Source: Clusia tigrina | Lineage: Eukaryota > Arthropoda > Insecta > Diptera > Clusiidae | DNA: 64,000 nt | Assembly (NCBI GenBank): GCA_920105625.2 | Contig: OV050033.1 | Span: forward strand, 5,808,001 to 5,872,000 | Direction of reading: 5' to 3' | In this document: positions 1 through 11,300 of the stretch, in pieces | Layout of the letters: each line of letters opens with the position of its first letter | Numbering within the stretch: position 1 is the first letter of the stretch | Program-made: the position numbers and the translations under genes | Notes under the pieces: generated by a model | Told to the model about the DNA's origin: nothing | Databases searched by the model: none | What the model saw: only the letters and a program-made list of their open reading frames with translations

Positions 1-512
1 AGTCAAGAATTCACCATTGGTATCTTTATCAAAATTGGATTTTTTCTAACGCTTTCATTTTATTTGTTTCACACATTTCTCATATTTACTTTGCAGTTGC
101 GTACAAAAAATTGTCAATTAAATCAATTTGAATGTGTACGTAATGAAAATACAGACCACCCTCTTAATAAAAACATTAAAAATTTGTTCGTTTTTGCCCG
201 ATATACATATGACTTTTTTTTTAAATAAATTTAGTATATTTCAGAGAATTTGTTTTTTAATTTTATTAAGTTTAATTTAAATTTTATTTAAAATGACTGA
301 GAGTTCAAACTCAACACACTGTGTGGTGAATGTGCAATTGCTCGTACATAAACTCTTACAAGCGAATTTTTCCAACATGGTCGTTGAAAGGCCAAGTTTA
401 GTTAACTGTGGAGAATATAATGAAATCTATCCATCTTAACATATACCGATTAAAATTTTACAGTTTGTGTATATTGTGTATAGCAATGTCTTACGTAATT
501 TGCATATATTTG

Positions 513-600
513 TATAAATAATTATTTGTAATTTAATATACATACGTATAAATAATTATTTGTAATTTAATATACGTATAAATAACTATTTGTAATTTAA
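513..600. repeat. AT-rich tandem repeat, about 2.7 copies of 30-34 bp
   Basis: Three successive copies begin at 513, 547 and 577 with TATAAATAA(T/C)TATTTGTAAT; copy lengths are about 34, 30 and a partial 24 bp. This is a simple local duplication with no coding content. Confidence 0.85.
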
Positions 601-804
601 AGAATCCACATAGCAGAAATAACAATGAAAAAAAAACCAAAATAAAATTTTATAATTTATTTTATCTTCTAATTATTACCTAAAAATTCCTAACAAAGTT
701 CAATGTTTTGTGAAGAAATCAGTTTCGGGAAACTTTTAATATACTACGTATACGAGGGTTTGTTCCCCCGTTTTCGAAAATGCAGTTAGTAAAAATTAAA
801 TCAT

Positions 805-905
805 AACATTTTGTGTGTAGGATACGTTTTCTAGTCTTTTATTACTGTTAAAATTACATTTTTTGTATAGGATATGTTTTCTAGTCTTTTATTACTGTTA
901 ACATT
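805..905. repeat. Tandem duplication of about 50 bp
   Basis: Two adjacent copies share GTTTTCTAGTCTTTTATTAC and the following CTGTTAA, beginning near 809 and 859. They differ by a few substitutions and a 2-bp indel, so the duplication is moderately old. Confidence 0.85.
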
Positions 906-3900
906 GCTGTTATTCGCACATAAACATTTAAGGGGAAAAGCTATACGCTTATGAATATTTAATGAGTTTGTGTTTACATATAACGTACAGTTTTACCCCT
1001 CAAATATTATGTAATACAACACGTCGTTGTCACTGTTGTGAGTACACTTTATAAAAATTAATAATAAATAGTCAATACATATTAGTTAAAATATAAAAAT
1101 TAATTTTAATGTTATACTACCCAATTAATCGCGTTCGACCCACGTCAATCATCCGAAAACTGTTTTAGTGAGGAAATTGTATTCGATTTAGTAACCCAAC
1201 TTGGATATTTAGTAAACCATATCATTCTTGAAGTGCATATTAAATTCAGGACACAATTAAAAGGGGGGCTGGAAGAAATATTTTTCTAAATCTGTATTTC
1301 TCGGTACGTCAACACTTCTTGCAGATAATCAAGTGAATTACGCCCTAATATAGGATATATCTTTATAAAACGACACATATATAAAACAAAAGAATTTAAG
1401 TTATAAAGTAATATAACGATAAAAGATGAAGTAAGATTCTGGAGAAATTGGCTATTTCCTACAGCATTTTACCTCCCGCTATCCAAAGCATGTTATTCTA
1501 CATTATGTTACTTTAAATTATGTTGCTTTACAGCAACCATCACATCAGACACGAAAGCTGTTAGCAGCATAATTGCTTACCTGCCCTCACTAAATATTAT
1601 TTTCAACAGTGGCTTGGTAAACACCAAAAAGACAGACTGACTTGCAAAACAGCTTTTCTGGCATGTGTTGACAGTGTTTGATTTTTTGACAGCACTGACA
1701 ACGATATTTATCGTTCTCTCTAGTTGTATCGCCAGCTTGCAGAGTACACGTCCAATTGAAATTATAAATGCACACATTGTACAATTATGGGCACATACTC
1801 GTGCCTCGTATACCGAAGCCCAAGCATACAAACCCATTATTCCAATGAACAGGCAGCAGTAGCACAGTGGGTATGGCTCCCACCCCGCACATAACGTTTA
1901 TGTGCATATTTACATACTTATATATTTCAAGTTTCTTCTATTTTATATATTAAATTCACTTTTGGTGAAATAATCGTAACACGATGAGACTCTGCGTCTG
2001 CAATCGCAATTGTAATCGCAACCAAGTAGTCAGCCATAAAAACACAGCCCACCACATCATACAGTGTCATCAAAGCCCACAGAATATTGATTTTTCTATT
2101 ATACGCTGACGCTGCTCGTCGCTCTCACCAACAACAAAAAATACTCTAAATACTCCCGCGTTCGCTACTTACAACAACAGCGCCGCAGCATTTGGATTCT
2201 GGACGAAAAAAAACAACAAATATACTAAAAATCATAAAAGGAAATGTTTAAGCTACAATTCAACTGGGCTGGTGTAATAATGCAACCCCAGTATCAGCTT
2301 ACAGGTATATTTACATATAGTATATTGTATACTCCGCGGCCAAACATATCCAATCAGAAAATTTGAGGAGAAATTTGTCAAAACACCACACCACTCTTAA
2401 TAAGTTACGTTCTGGCTTTTCGGAAGTCATTAATTTAGCCTAGGCGTGTCATGGGAGATCAGAGGTTCCCCTTTCCCTTTCCGTAGAAGTTCACTCATTA
2501 GTTATAAACTGTAAACTAAATGCTAGTTTTGTTTTCCGGCTAATAATTTTTATGATAAATCGCTATAAACAATTTTAAGATATATTTTCCTAAGAACTCG
2601 ACTCAGATCAACATAAAAAAATTATTTAAAAAAAAAAAAAATTTTGGTCAAACCGATGCCTTCAGCGCTCATCAAAATGCGTTCACAATTCCTTCCATTC
2701 AACCCCATCATCACAACTAAAATTCGCACAATTCGATGCGCCGAGCGTTTATTAATTAGTGTAAAAGAGCAGTTTCGTAGCATTCGTCAGTTTGGGTTTG
2801 GGGGATGAGTGAGCTACAATCCACACGCATACACACACACACGCACACTCGCTCATATTCATGTATAAACACCAACAACAACGACATCAGCGTAAGCAGA
2901 AAGGACATCGACAAATACAAATGAATGCTACTACCCTCACTTCAAGTTAGCATGTCGGAAAGGCGCGTGATGCGTACGAAAATGGCGAACATTTTAAAAC
3001 TGTGTGTATCCACGAATTTATTATCTTTGGTTTTTACGTCTGCAATACCTTCCATTTACATTTGCGTATCCATCCACAACTGGAAAGTCTGAGCCATATG
3101 GCAACACAGATGCGAAGGTGACTACTACTGACGGACCTGGTTTACCCTGCATCACTCCGTTACGTATCAGCCAAGTACTGTCTCACCTGCAACCAGTACT
3201 AGAAGTCAATTGACAGTTGCAGAGAAATCGATTTGGCTTATCATTTGGGGTTGTGGTGGTGGTTGTAAACGCAGATTGTAGTAACTGGTTGCAGCTAGTG
3301 ATGGCACAATACCACCAAAGCACCTATCGATACTTTCTCAGGGGAAATGTGTCGCTTCATAATAGGCCCAGATGTTACTTGGTAGCGCATAAAAAGTCAA
3401 TGAATCTATCATCTCGGTTTCCAGCACAAATCGCTAACTCCTGACGCGAATGTTTCTCTGTATTGCCTCAAACAAAGTGTTAAAATTATATACGTATTTT
3501 GATACTGTAGGATTAGCAAAACTGAGACCCTTTCACAAATATAAATTTATAGATAACTCTTACACACATTTTAATTAATTCAGGCAATTGGTTATTTCTA
3601 ATAAAAATTAATCCCATTTACTTGGTTAAAAATATGGAACATCAACAGCAACTAAATTCCATTGCTTCTCAAAAGGGAAACAAATAAGTCCCTCAAATGT
3701 ATTCAAATTGTCGATATCCAGATATCATTTGTAGTCAATTTGATACACAAAAAGTGGATTTGAGGACTATTTCTGATAGCCATCAATTTTCTTTTTGAAA
3801 CTGATACACGAAATTGGTAAAACTTTGCTCGAAATTTCGCCACCAAACATTAGGAAGGTTGCCTTTAATGAGGTTTCCATTGTATCTGTTCTGTTTGCCT

Positions 3901-4240
3901 AGCAAAGCAAACCACACGAATGGTCCACCTCGACAAGGTAACAACTTCTCCCAGTTTATCACATTTACTTTTGCCCCCAACTTACTGGGATGTTTTTGTA
4001 TGCTTCAATGTGCAGTGCCAGTGATTTATAGTGCCCAATTATGTAATCCATGTTAGATGAGTGATCGATGAGTGCACCCCTTAAAGAATATTATATATAC
4101 ATATACTTGTGACAATAAGTCAACCAAGGATTGCAAAAAAAGATATCACCAAAAAAAATTGTTAACCAAATATATCATGTTCTAATAAAATACATATACT
4201 TATATAATAAATCTAATAAAAATTCATAATATTCTAATAA

Positions 4241-4735
4241 AATTCATTCAAATAATAATAAAAATAATATCTTTAAGATTTAACTTTTTTTTTTATTACG
4301 TTACAAAAAATTTACCCGAATATAATGTTCAAATAAAATATATATTTTTCTTATATGGTATATTTACTTTCAATAATAATAATTTATTTCTATTTCATAA
4401 TCGACTGCTCCAAAAAATTTTTACCCGAATATAAAGTTGTAATAACATACACTTTTCTTTTATAGTATATTTAATTTTAATAATAATAAATATATGTTCT
4501 TTCTTCATATCCAATTATTTAAAAAAAATTTACACGAATATATTTCTTATATAGTATATTTAATTTCAATAATATAGTAAACTCTTTCTTCTTCACATTC
4601 GATTGTTCCAAACAAATTTTACCCGAATATATTGTTCTAATAAAATTACCACGTTCCTTTTATATAGTATATTTAATTTAAATAATAATAATAATTACTT
4701 TAAAATTAAATATTTTTCGAGATATCTTAAAAAAA
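4241..4735. repeat. Degenerate AT-rich tandem array, about 4 copies of 90-110 bp
   Basis: The motif TTTACCCGAATAT (one copy TTTACACGAATAT) recurs near 4311, 4420, 4528 and 4618. Each time it is followed by (T)TATA(T)AGTATATTTA and AATAATAATA, then in most copies by a TTC/ATTCGATTGTTCC-like stretch. The spacing of about 109, 108 and 90 bp shows a diverged tandem array. It resembles non-coding satellite-like expansion and I see no protein or RNA gene in it. Confidence 0.75.
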
Positions 4736-5223
4736 ACGGTGTGGCAACGCTGGAAAACCAATGTTATGAAGATTTTGAATAGCGCTTCGGTATTGCCAAT
4801 TAATGCATGCACACACATACATATATACACACATTATTATAAACGAATATTTCTAACGAGTAAGTTTAAAAGGTCGGTCACCACATTCGAAGTGGTTCAT
4901 TGGTAGCATTGTAACTCAATGCGAAAAACTGTTTTTCTCCCATCACTAGCGTGGTACTATCCGATGTTTATGATTAACTAAATTGAACTGATCTTTGAAC
5001 GAATCATTAATATCTACCTATATACGGAGTCTAATAGAATTATTTGCTTGCTCCCATCTATTTTAGGACAAAACTATATATGCATAAAATAAAGATTTTG
5101 CACATACATACAAAAATATAAATACTCATATAAATGTTGTCATCAAACAACACAAAGGATACAAAGTAAATGCAATATAATAAAATATATGTGTATTTAC
5201 ATACATTTATACATATGTATATA

Positions 5224-5445
5224 CAGTGGGTCAATAAAGAAGTCGGACAAACAGGTAACCAAACATTAAGTATGAAAGAAAATTTGAAGGAAACAAAATA
5301 TTGCTTGGTTTATTTTTTATTTATTATGTATTTATATATACTATTAAAAACAATAACAACATAATTTAAATTAGCTTCATTTTATAAAAAAAAAATAAAA
5401 ATATAATTCGTGAACAAAATTAACATCAAAAAAGAACTCGGACAT
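5224..5445 (+). repeat. Left terminal inverted repeat of the Tc1-like element
   Basis: Runs from CAGTGGGTCAATAAAG to AGAACTCGGACAT and is the reverse complement of 6663-6885 with very few differences. Transposase-binding direct repeats would be expected near the outer and inner ends in this group: GTCGGACA (5244-5251) near the outer end and CTCGGACA (5438-5444) near the inner end are visible candidates. Confidence 0.9.
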
Positions 5446-5587
5446 GTGGCAACGCTGTTTGCTACTAAACATTTTGAAAAAGGGGAATCACAGTTTTTGC
5501 TTTGTTTGTAGTAGATGCAATAAACTAAAGCAGTTTTTGTGTATTTTGAAGCTTCGGAGCAAACAATTTTCCAAAATAAAAGTGAAA

Positions 5588-6614
5588 ATGGGTAGACAAC
5601 GTGGACAAAGCTCAATCGAAGTTCGAGAACTTATTATACGGCACTGTGAAGAAGGAAAAACGGTTCGGCAGATCAGTGAAATAGTTGACAGGCCCCGTTC
5701 TACAGTTCACGACGTTATAAAACGTTTTAAAATGAATAAATCAGTGGAAAATAAGACAAAATCTGGAAGGCCTAAATTGTTCTCGAATCATGATGAACGC
5801 TGGATAGTAAGCCAAATAAAAAAACAACCTATCCTCAGTGCACCAAAGCTAACAACGGAGGTGGCAAAACATCTTAACATCACCTGCTGCCCAGAAACTG
5901 TAAGGTTAGTACTGCGGAAAAAATTTTCATGTAAGGGTTGCAAGGAAAAAACCCTTCGTAAGTGAAATCAATAGAAAAAAAAGAATTAATTTTGCAAAAA
6001 GCCATGAAAACAAAAATTTTGAGTACTGGAGTCATGTTTTATTCTCTGATGAGAGTAAATTCAACATTTTCAGATCAGATGGGCAATCATATGTATGGAG
6101 GAAGCCAAACGAAGAGCTGAAGGCGAAAAATTTACGCCCAACTGTTAAACACGGAGGTGGTTCCGTAATGGTCTGGGGCTGTATGTCTGCAGCTGGGCCC
6201 GGAAATTTGTGTTTTGTTGAAGGCAATATGGACCAAAAGCAATACCTAGCCATTTTAAAGGAAAACTTGGTTAATAGTGCTGAAAAATTGGGGATAAAAA
6301 ATAGTTTTCACTTCTACCAAGATAACGACCCCAAACACTAGGCGCAAAATGTGCGTTTGTGGTTATTGTATAACTGTCCAAAAGTACTGGAAACTCCTCC
6401 ACAATCACCTGACATTAATGTCATTGAACATTTATGGGCCCACTTGGAAATTCAATTAAAAAATCACTCCATTAAAAACAAAAAGGACTTGGAAAATGCT
6501 TTAATGGAAGAATGGGCTAAAATAGATCCCTCCGTCTGCAGAAAATTGGTAGAGTCAATGCCAAAGCGGCTAAAAGCTGTTAAAAACGGCAAAGGCTTGC
6601 CAACAAAATACTAA
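5588..6614 (+). pseudogene. Tc1-like transposase, disrupted
   Basis: The reading frame starts at MGRQRGQSS (5588) and gives about 342 codons, the usual length for Tc1 transposases. The N-terminal part (5588-5940) has two helix-turn-helix regions (for example KTVRQISEIVDRPRSTVHDV) and a GRP linker (SGRPK). A one-base frame change near 5938-5944 is needed to continue into RKKPFVSEINRKKRI and the catalytic domain. The catalytic motifs are visible: first Asp in LFSDESKFN (6042 on), WGCMSA, second Asp in YQDNDPKH (6315-6338), and the Glu in NVIEHLW about 34 residues later. A TAG at 6339-6341 interrupts just after DPKH, where the family normally has Thr or Ser. The end is at MPKRLKAV...LPTKY, stop 6612-6614. 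With two lesions it cannot make functional transposase. Confidence 0.92.
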
Positions 6615-6662
6615 ATAAAAGTTTTTTTTTTTAATTTTATTTATACTTAAAATTTAGTATGA

Positions 6663-6885
6663 ATGTCCGAGTTCTTTTTTGATGTTAATTTTGTTCACGA
6701 ATTATATTTTTATTTTTTTTTTATAAAATGAAGCTAATTTAAATTATGTTGTTATTGTTTTTAATAGTATATATAAATACATAATAAATAAAAAATAAAC
6801 CAAAGCAATATTTTGTTTCCTTCAAATTTTCTTTCATACTTAATGTTTGGTTACCTGTTTGTCCGACTTCTTTATTGACCCACTG
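6663..6885 (-). repeat. Right terminal inverted repeat of the Tc1-like element
   Basis: Begins ATGTCCGAGTTCTTTTTTGA and ends TTATTGACCCACTG; pairs with 5224-5445. The high identity of the two 222-bp arms suggests recent activity or gene conversion between arms. Confidence 0.9.
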
Positions 6886-6887
6886 TA

Positions 6888-7724
6888 CTCTAAATGCAAA
6901 CCAATAAACACGTAATTATTGTCTGTGGATTAGTCGCAGCCCAGCACCCTTACTACACCTTATATCTGTGTATACATGTAGAATAATCTACTAATGTAAA
7001 AAAGAGCGAATGTATTCTACAAATTGTTATTGTTGTACTTGCATACACACTGGGCTGGCTACACATGCATATTCAATCAATTCTTGATGTTTTAGGTGTG
7101 CTTCATTCAAATGAATATTTTATAGGCAATTTTAATTTAATGGCTGAATATTTTTGGTAATGCGCTAAATAATAGAAAAAGTGAATCTAATTAAAACAAT
7201 GCGGGATATTAAATACAAATAATGTGAGCAACTGTACTTCCTCTTTGTTGTCAAATGAAATGAAAAGCGGTCCAAGCTATTCGACCCAATACACACATTT
7301 AACACAAATTCATACTTATTGACATTGAGTCAAATATTGTTTGTAAACCTTGATGTTTCTGGTGTTATACATAAACATATGTACGCCCATAATGGGCAAG
7401 GCAGTGCCAGTACTTCGCCTATTACCAATTTACTAATACTAATACTAATTTTCTAATGCGACTCATTGTGACAAACTACGCTAATAAATATTGTATAGGT
7501 CTTAAGTGTTTATTGATATCAAGATTTTCATAATAACTTTCTTTATCTGATGATCTGTATCTGAGGCAGTAATTATATTGAATTCTCACATCTAAGACTA
7601 ATGTACAATGCATATATATGTAAATTGAATTATAACTGTGCGTATGAATGAGGTAAATAGTCCTTGGTTTTGTTAGATATTGGACCAAGTAGACCCAACG
7701 AACAGAATACCACAAAATTCGATC
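6888..7724. other. AT-rich spacer, nothing recognised
   Basis: Short ORFs only, none with a recognisable domain or splice context. The stretch lies between the Tc1-like element and the SINE. Confidence 0.6.
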
Positions 7725-7927
7725 ATTATTAGTATTATATCTTACACCATCATTAATTATGAGTGCAAGGAGTTGTGCAATGATTACCAGCTACTGAGGC
7801 TTTTGATCCGAAGGGAAAAAGATCTTTTGAAAATAACCACTTTTGAGACCAAGCCCAGGGCAGGATTTTAGCTTGCGACCCTCTGAGTGTGGGTCTAGCT
7901 TGCTTACCACTATACCACAGAGGGCGG
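7725..7927 (-). mobile_element. tRNA-derived SINE
   Basis: Read on the minus strand from 7927, the element starts GCCGCCCTCTGTGGTATAGT. TGGTATAGTGG fits a pol III A box. About 35 bases on, GGGTCGCAAGCTAAAATCC sits where a B box would be, in degenerate form. The tRNA-like head of about 75 bp is followed by an unrelated body of about 110 bp and an AT-rich tail with AATAATACTAATAAT (low-coordinate end). The body and tail recur at 33800-33892, which shows that it is a dispersed family and not a tRNA gene. The parent tRNA cannot be named with confidence; the head lacks the pairing of a functional tRNA. Confidence 0.75.
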
Positions 7928-8261
7928 CTTTGATCATTATTTTACTCAAAGGAAAGAGAAGCTGGACATATTGTGGATGAGTTGCCCACCGTTGCAAAGA
8001 AATGGGGTAAACCGGAGAGTATCCGCAGAAGGAGTTTCCCAAACACTCAGCCATTAATGCCCATTGTACTAGTTTCAGACATGCGAGATAAGGCAAGCAA
8101 TCACTTTTATCTTATTCATACACTATAACAATCTTATTCTGTCTTCATATCCCCCCCACAAGGACCTATTAAAATATCTACCATGGACTTTTAAGGAATA
8201 AATTCACGGACGGTTAATATATTAACAGTTTGCGATGCGTAAGTCTATTTTAGAGTATAGA

Positions 8262-8373
8262 ATATATAAAAGAGGGTTAGGAAGCAGGGATCTTAGGATA
8301 TAGAAAAGAGGGTTAGGAAGCAGGGATCTTAGTGTAAGGGATATAGAAAAGAGGTTTAGGAAGCAGGGATCTT
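8262..8373. repeat. Tandem repeat, 3 copies of about 35-43 bp
   Basis: Three copies of AAAGAGGGTTAGGAAGCAGG followed by GATCTTAG or a variant occur in tandem with small spacer differences (GAGGTTTAGG in the third copy). No coding content. Confidence 0.9.
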
Positions 8374-8375
8374 TG

Positions 8376-11300
8376 AGCAAAGGATATTCTGTAAATGGTG
8401 TGAGTAAACAGTGGTCTTAATGGAAATAGCATACATTTAAACTTTGTTTATGCAGCACACTTAGAGGCCTCAAGGAGATCATCCCACGGGTAAGTGGTGA
8501 AATTCAGCCTAATTTCTGCCCTCAAAAAGTAAGCGTGTATGTATCGAATAAACGAATCTTGGGAAAAATTTGTTATACTCATCTCGAATAATTACATATG
8601 CATTTCCGCCTGATCATTATAGTAACTTGACAAATTTTCTATTGCGTTTCATTGTAGATGTCAGAAAATACACGTATATAGTAGCACATTAAGTGGACTT
8701 TGAAATTTCTAACGCAATTATATATTTACACGTAATAGCTACTCGTTAACAAATTATATTACTATTTTATACAAACATAAATATTAAATAAATAAATTGC
8801 ATTGATAACTTACCTGTGAACTTTGGTTCTGTCTGGGCTTTAGTTGTCGCACATTATTATAAATTTCATATTTAAAACGCAATCTGGTAATAGATGCCGA
8901 AAACACATTTGATTGGATTTAATATGTAAACACAGTCTCTAGAATATCTGTTCATAGGTGGTGACAGGCACTATTCGAAAAACATTGATATACTGACTAT
9001 ATTTATGAAGAAAATGTTTACTAAATCCTCGCCCTTGTATTCGTATTTGCAGGGGTTCCGTCAATCGAAACGGTGTTGGGGTGAATGATTTGCAAAACTA
9101 TCATGGTAAAGGACAAAAAGATACCCTCTTCCACTTAAAACTGGTGTAATAAAGTAGTGACATACAACACTCCCCATATAACTAATGGAAAAGTGGTGTT
9201 GTAAAATGATTGCCATTTTTAAACAATTAATTCCAAGAACTAATTGCCAAAAAATAAACATAAGAAACCTCAGTGGTACATATTTAAATAAGATGAAGAC
9301 TGTCTCGACCGACCTTATATGCTATAAAATAGTGAAAATGCAGAAATAACACGTTAAAAAACAACACCAACAAAGAGCAGCACTAAACTCGCTTCTCAAA
9401 AGCTCTTACCTTCTTTTAGCACGCAGATGATATGATTTTTTAGTATACACACACAATTGTAGCAACTCAGCAATTACACCACCAATAATGTTGGGATTGC
9501 AAATTTTCGCTGTTTATAATTACAGTAGCAAAGAAGAGCGAATGAACAAACAATAGGAGAAAACTTAATACATCGAATTAGCAAATAAAAGCAAAAAAAT
9601 TTCAGTCATAAAGTGTACCTGAAAAAATGTTTATAAATCAATACAAAAGTGTGGAAGAATAAGAGAAGAGTTGTCTTACAAGCCAACTTCTAACATGAAC
9701 AAAAAAAAATAAAAGAATAAAAATACAGACAGCAAAGGAAATATAATCGTCGACTAATGATTTGCAGAGGACAAGCAAGGCAGAGGCATACAAACGGGCT
9801 GGCTGACAACAGCAGAGAGCAAGAGAGCGATAGCGCAATAGTTGCAAATGGCGATGGCGATTACGATTGGTGTTGATGACGGTGATGACGACAAATAAAA
9901 CAACAAAAAGGACGGTTGTAAATAAGGATGGGATAAGATGGAAAGCTGGATTTTAGGTGGCCGTCAATAGGATTTTTAACGCAATGATTTCTATCTATAC
10001 ACTCGTTGTATGCATCAAGTTAAATAGCACACCGGTTGAGAAGTAAAATAGAGTAATTGCAAAAGAACCGGTATCTACTATATTAAATAGTAATAATATA
10101 CATATTACTTGTAAGCTTGAAAAAATTGGTAAAGGTGTCAAATTGGAATGGGCAAAATAATACATCTGGCATCTGCATACATTAAGCTTTGATGCACATT
10201 TGATTTTGTTCGTCTACTTATGTGTTATTGTCTTCTCACTGTCGCAGGTACTTTTTACTCACTTCGCATTTTATGTACATAAATCCAGTAATCCAACCAC
10301 TTTTTTCTTGGTTGTTGTTGTTGTTATTATTGGTGAGTGCAGATTTCGTATTTATGCTTTTTAAGTAGGCTTTGAAGAGTACAGCAGCCAAAGCAATGAT
10401 ACATACCATACCATAGCGCCTCTTACTATATTATATATTCATATATATACGTATGTGGTGCAGAGCATCATTGCGCGAGTTAATTAGCGAGCCGTGTGAC
10501 AATCATGTATGTGTACATATAATTTTTATGTTAGGACAACAGCGCTCTTACAGTTTCATGCTGCCCAATTTTTCTTTTCAGAACGCACCAATCAATGGGC
10601 CCGATACAATCATATAATAAAAATAAAGAAACACAAGACATTAGCTTATACACACTAACATATCTATGCAAATTAGATTAAAAAAAAAAGAAACATGTAC
10701 TGTATAGAAAATAAACGCAATGAACGCTTCTGAAAAGCATAACTACCGCGGACAAAAATGTGCGTGCTGTTCCTACATATTCCTAGCAGTATAGTTCGCG
10801 AATATAAAAGAGAGAAATTGAGTTGAGTACCAACAACAATAATTATGCCAACACACCACACCTCAACCACCATCTTTTTTTTTATTACCAACGCAAATAT
10901 GTATGGATTAAATTTTATGCAAACATTTAATTAAACATTTTTATACAATTAATAATTGCGCAGAGAAAGTAATGCAAACTCAAAATATAATATAAATCAC
11001 ACGAGGAAACAGCAATGAAACCTATACTCAAATCTCACATTTGCTATTCCAAACCCGATAAATATTAAGTAGCTCTTAAAAATTACAGAATACATTTTCA
11101 ACTGACTATCTTCCTCAACATTAAAATTTGAATACTTATTTAGAATCTCAAACTTATAAATTTTTTACATACACTTTGGCCATGTCAATGTATATCAAGA
11201 CTAATTAAATACAAACTGCATTTAGTGCATGCAAGAGTGAGCGAGACAGAACCATTGGTTGCTGTGACTTAAGTTAAGCATTACATTCTTCCCAGAGCAT

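Larger units (their letters stand above)
1..5223. other. AT-rich spacer without recognisable genes
   Basis: No ORF here has a recognisable domain, and the short ORFs lack splice context or codon bias. The stretch is AT-rich with CA and TA microsatellites (for example around 2830-2850 and 4080-4100). The recognisable structures are the tandem duplications near 513-600 and 805-905 and the degenerate array at 4241-4735, listed separately. A stretch around 2640-3450 is less AT-rich but I could not assign it to a gene. Confidence 0.6.
5224..6885 (+). mobile_element. Tc1-like DNA transposon with long terminal inverted repeats
   Basis: This is a complete-ended 1662-bp Tc1/mariner-superfamily element. 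Both ends read CAGTGGGTCAATAAAGAAGT inward and are flanked by TA dinucleotides at 5222-5223 and 6886-6887, the expected target duplication. The terminal inverted repeats are about 222 bp and nearly identical, the long-TIR arrangement known from the S, Paris and Minos elements of Drosophila. The single internal gene runs on the plus strand and encodes a DD34E transposase that is broken by one frameshift and one stop codon. Near-perfect TIRs beside a lightly damaged gene indicate a fairly recent insertion. It could still be mobilised in trans by a related intact copy; that is inference. Confidence 0.95.

Noticed and set aside
5170..5364. 64-codon ORF at the Tc1-like left end
   Set aside because: Spans the element boundary and the TIR; no meaning.
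7850..7927. Functional tRNA gene
   Set aside because: B box is degenerate and the cloverleaf cannot be paired; the downstream body is repeated elsewhere, so it is a SINE head.
8000..8096. Coding fragment on the minus strand
   Set aside because: Translation extends into the SINE; no recognisable domain.
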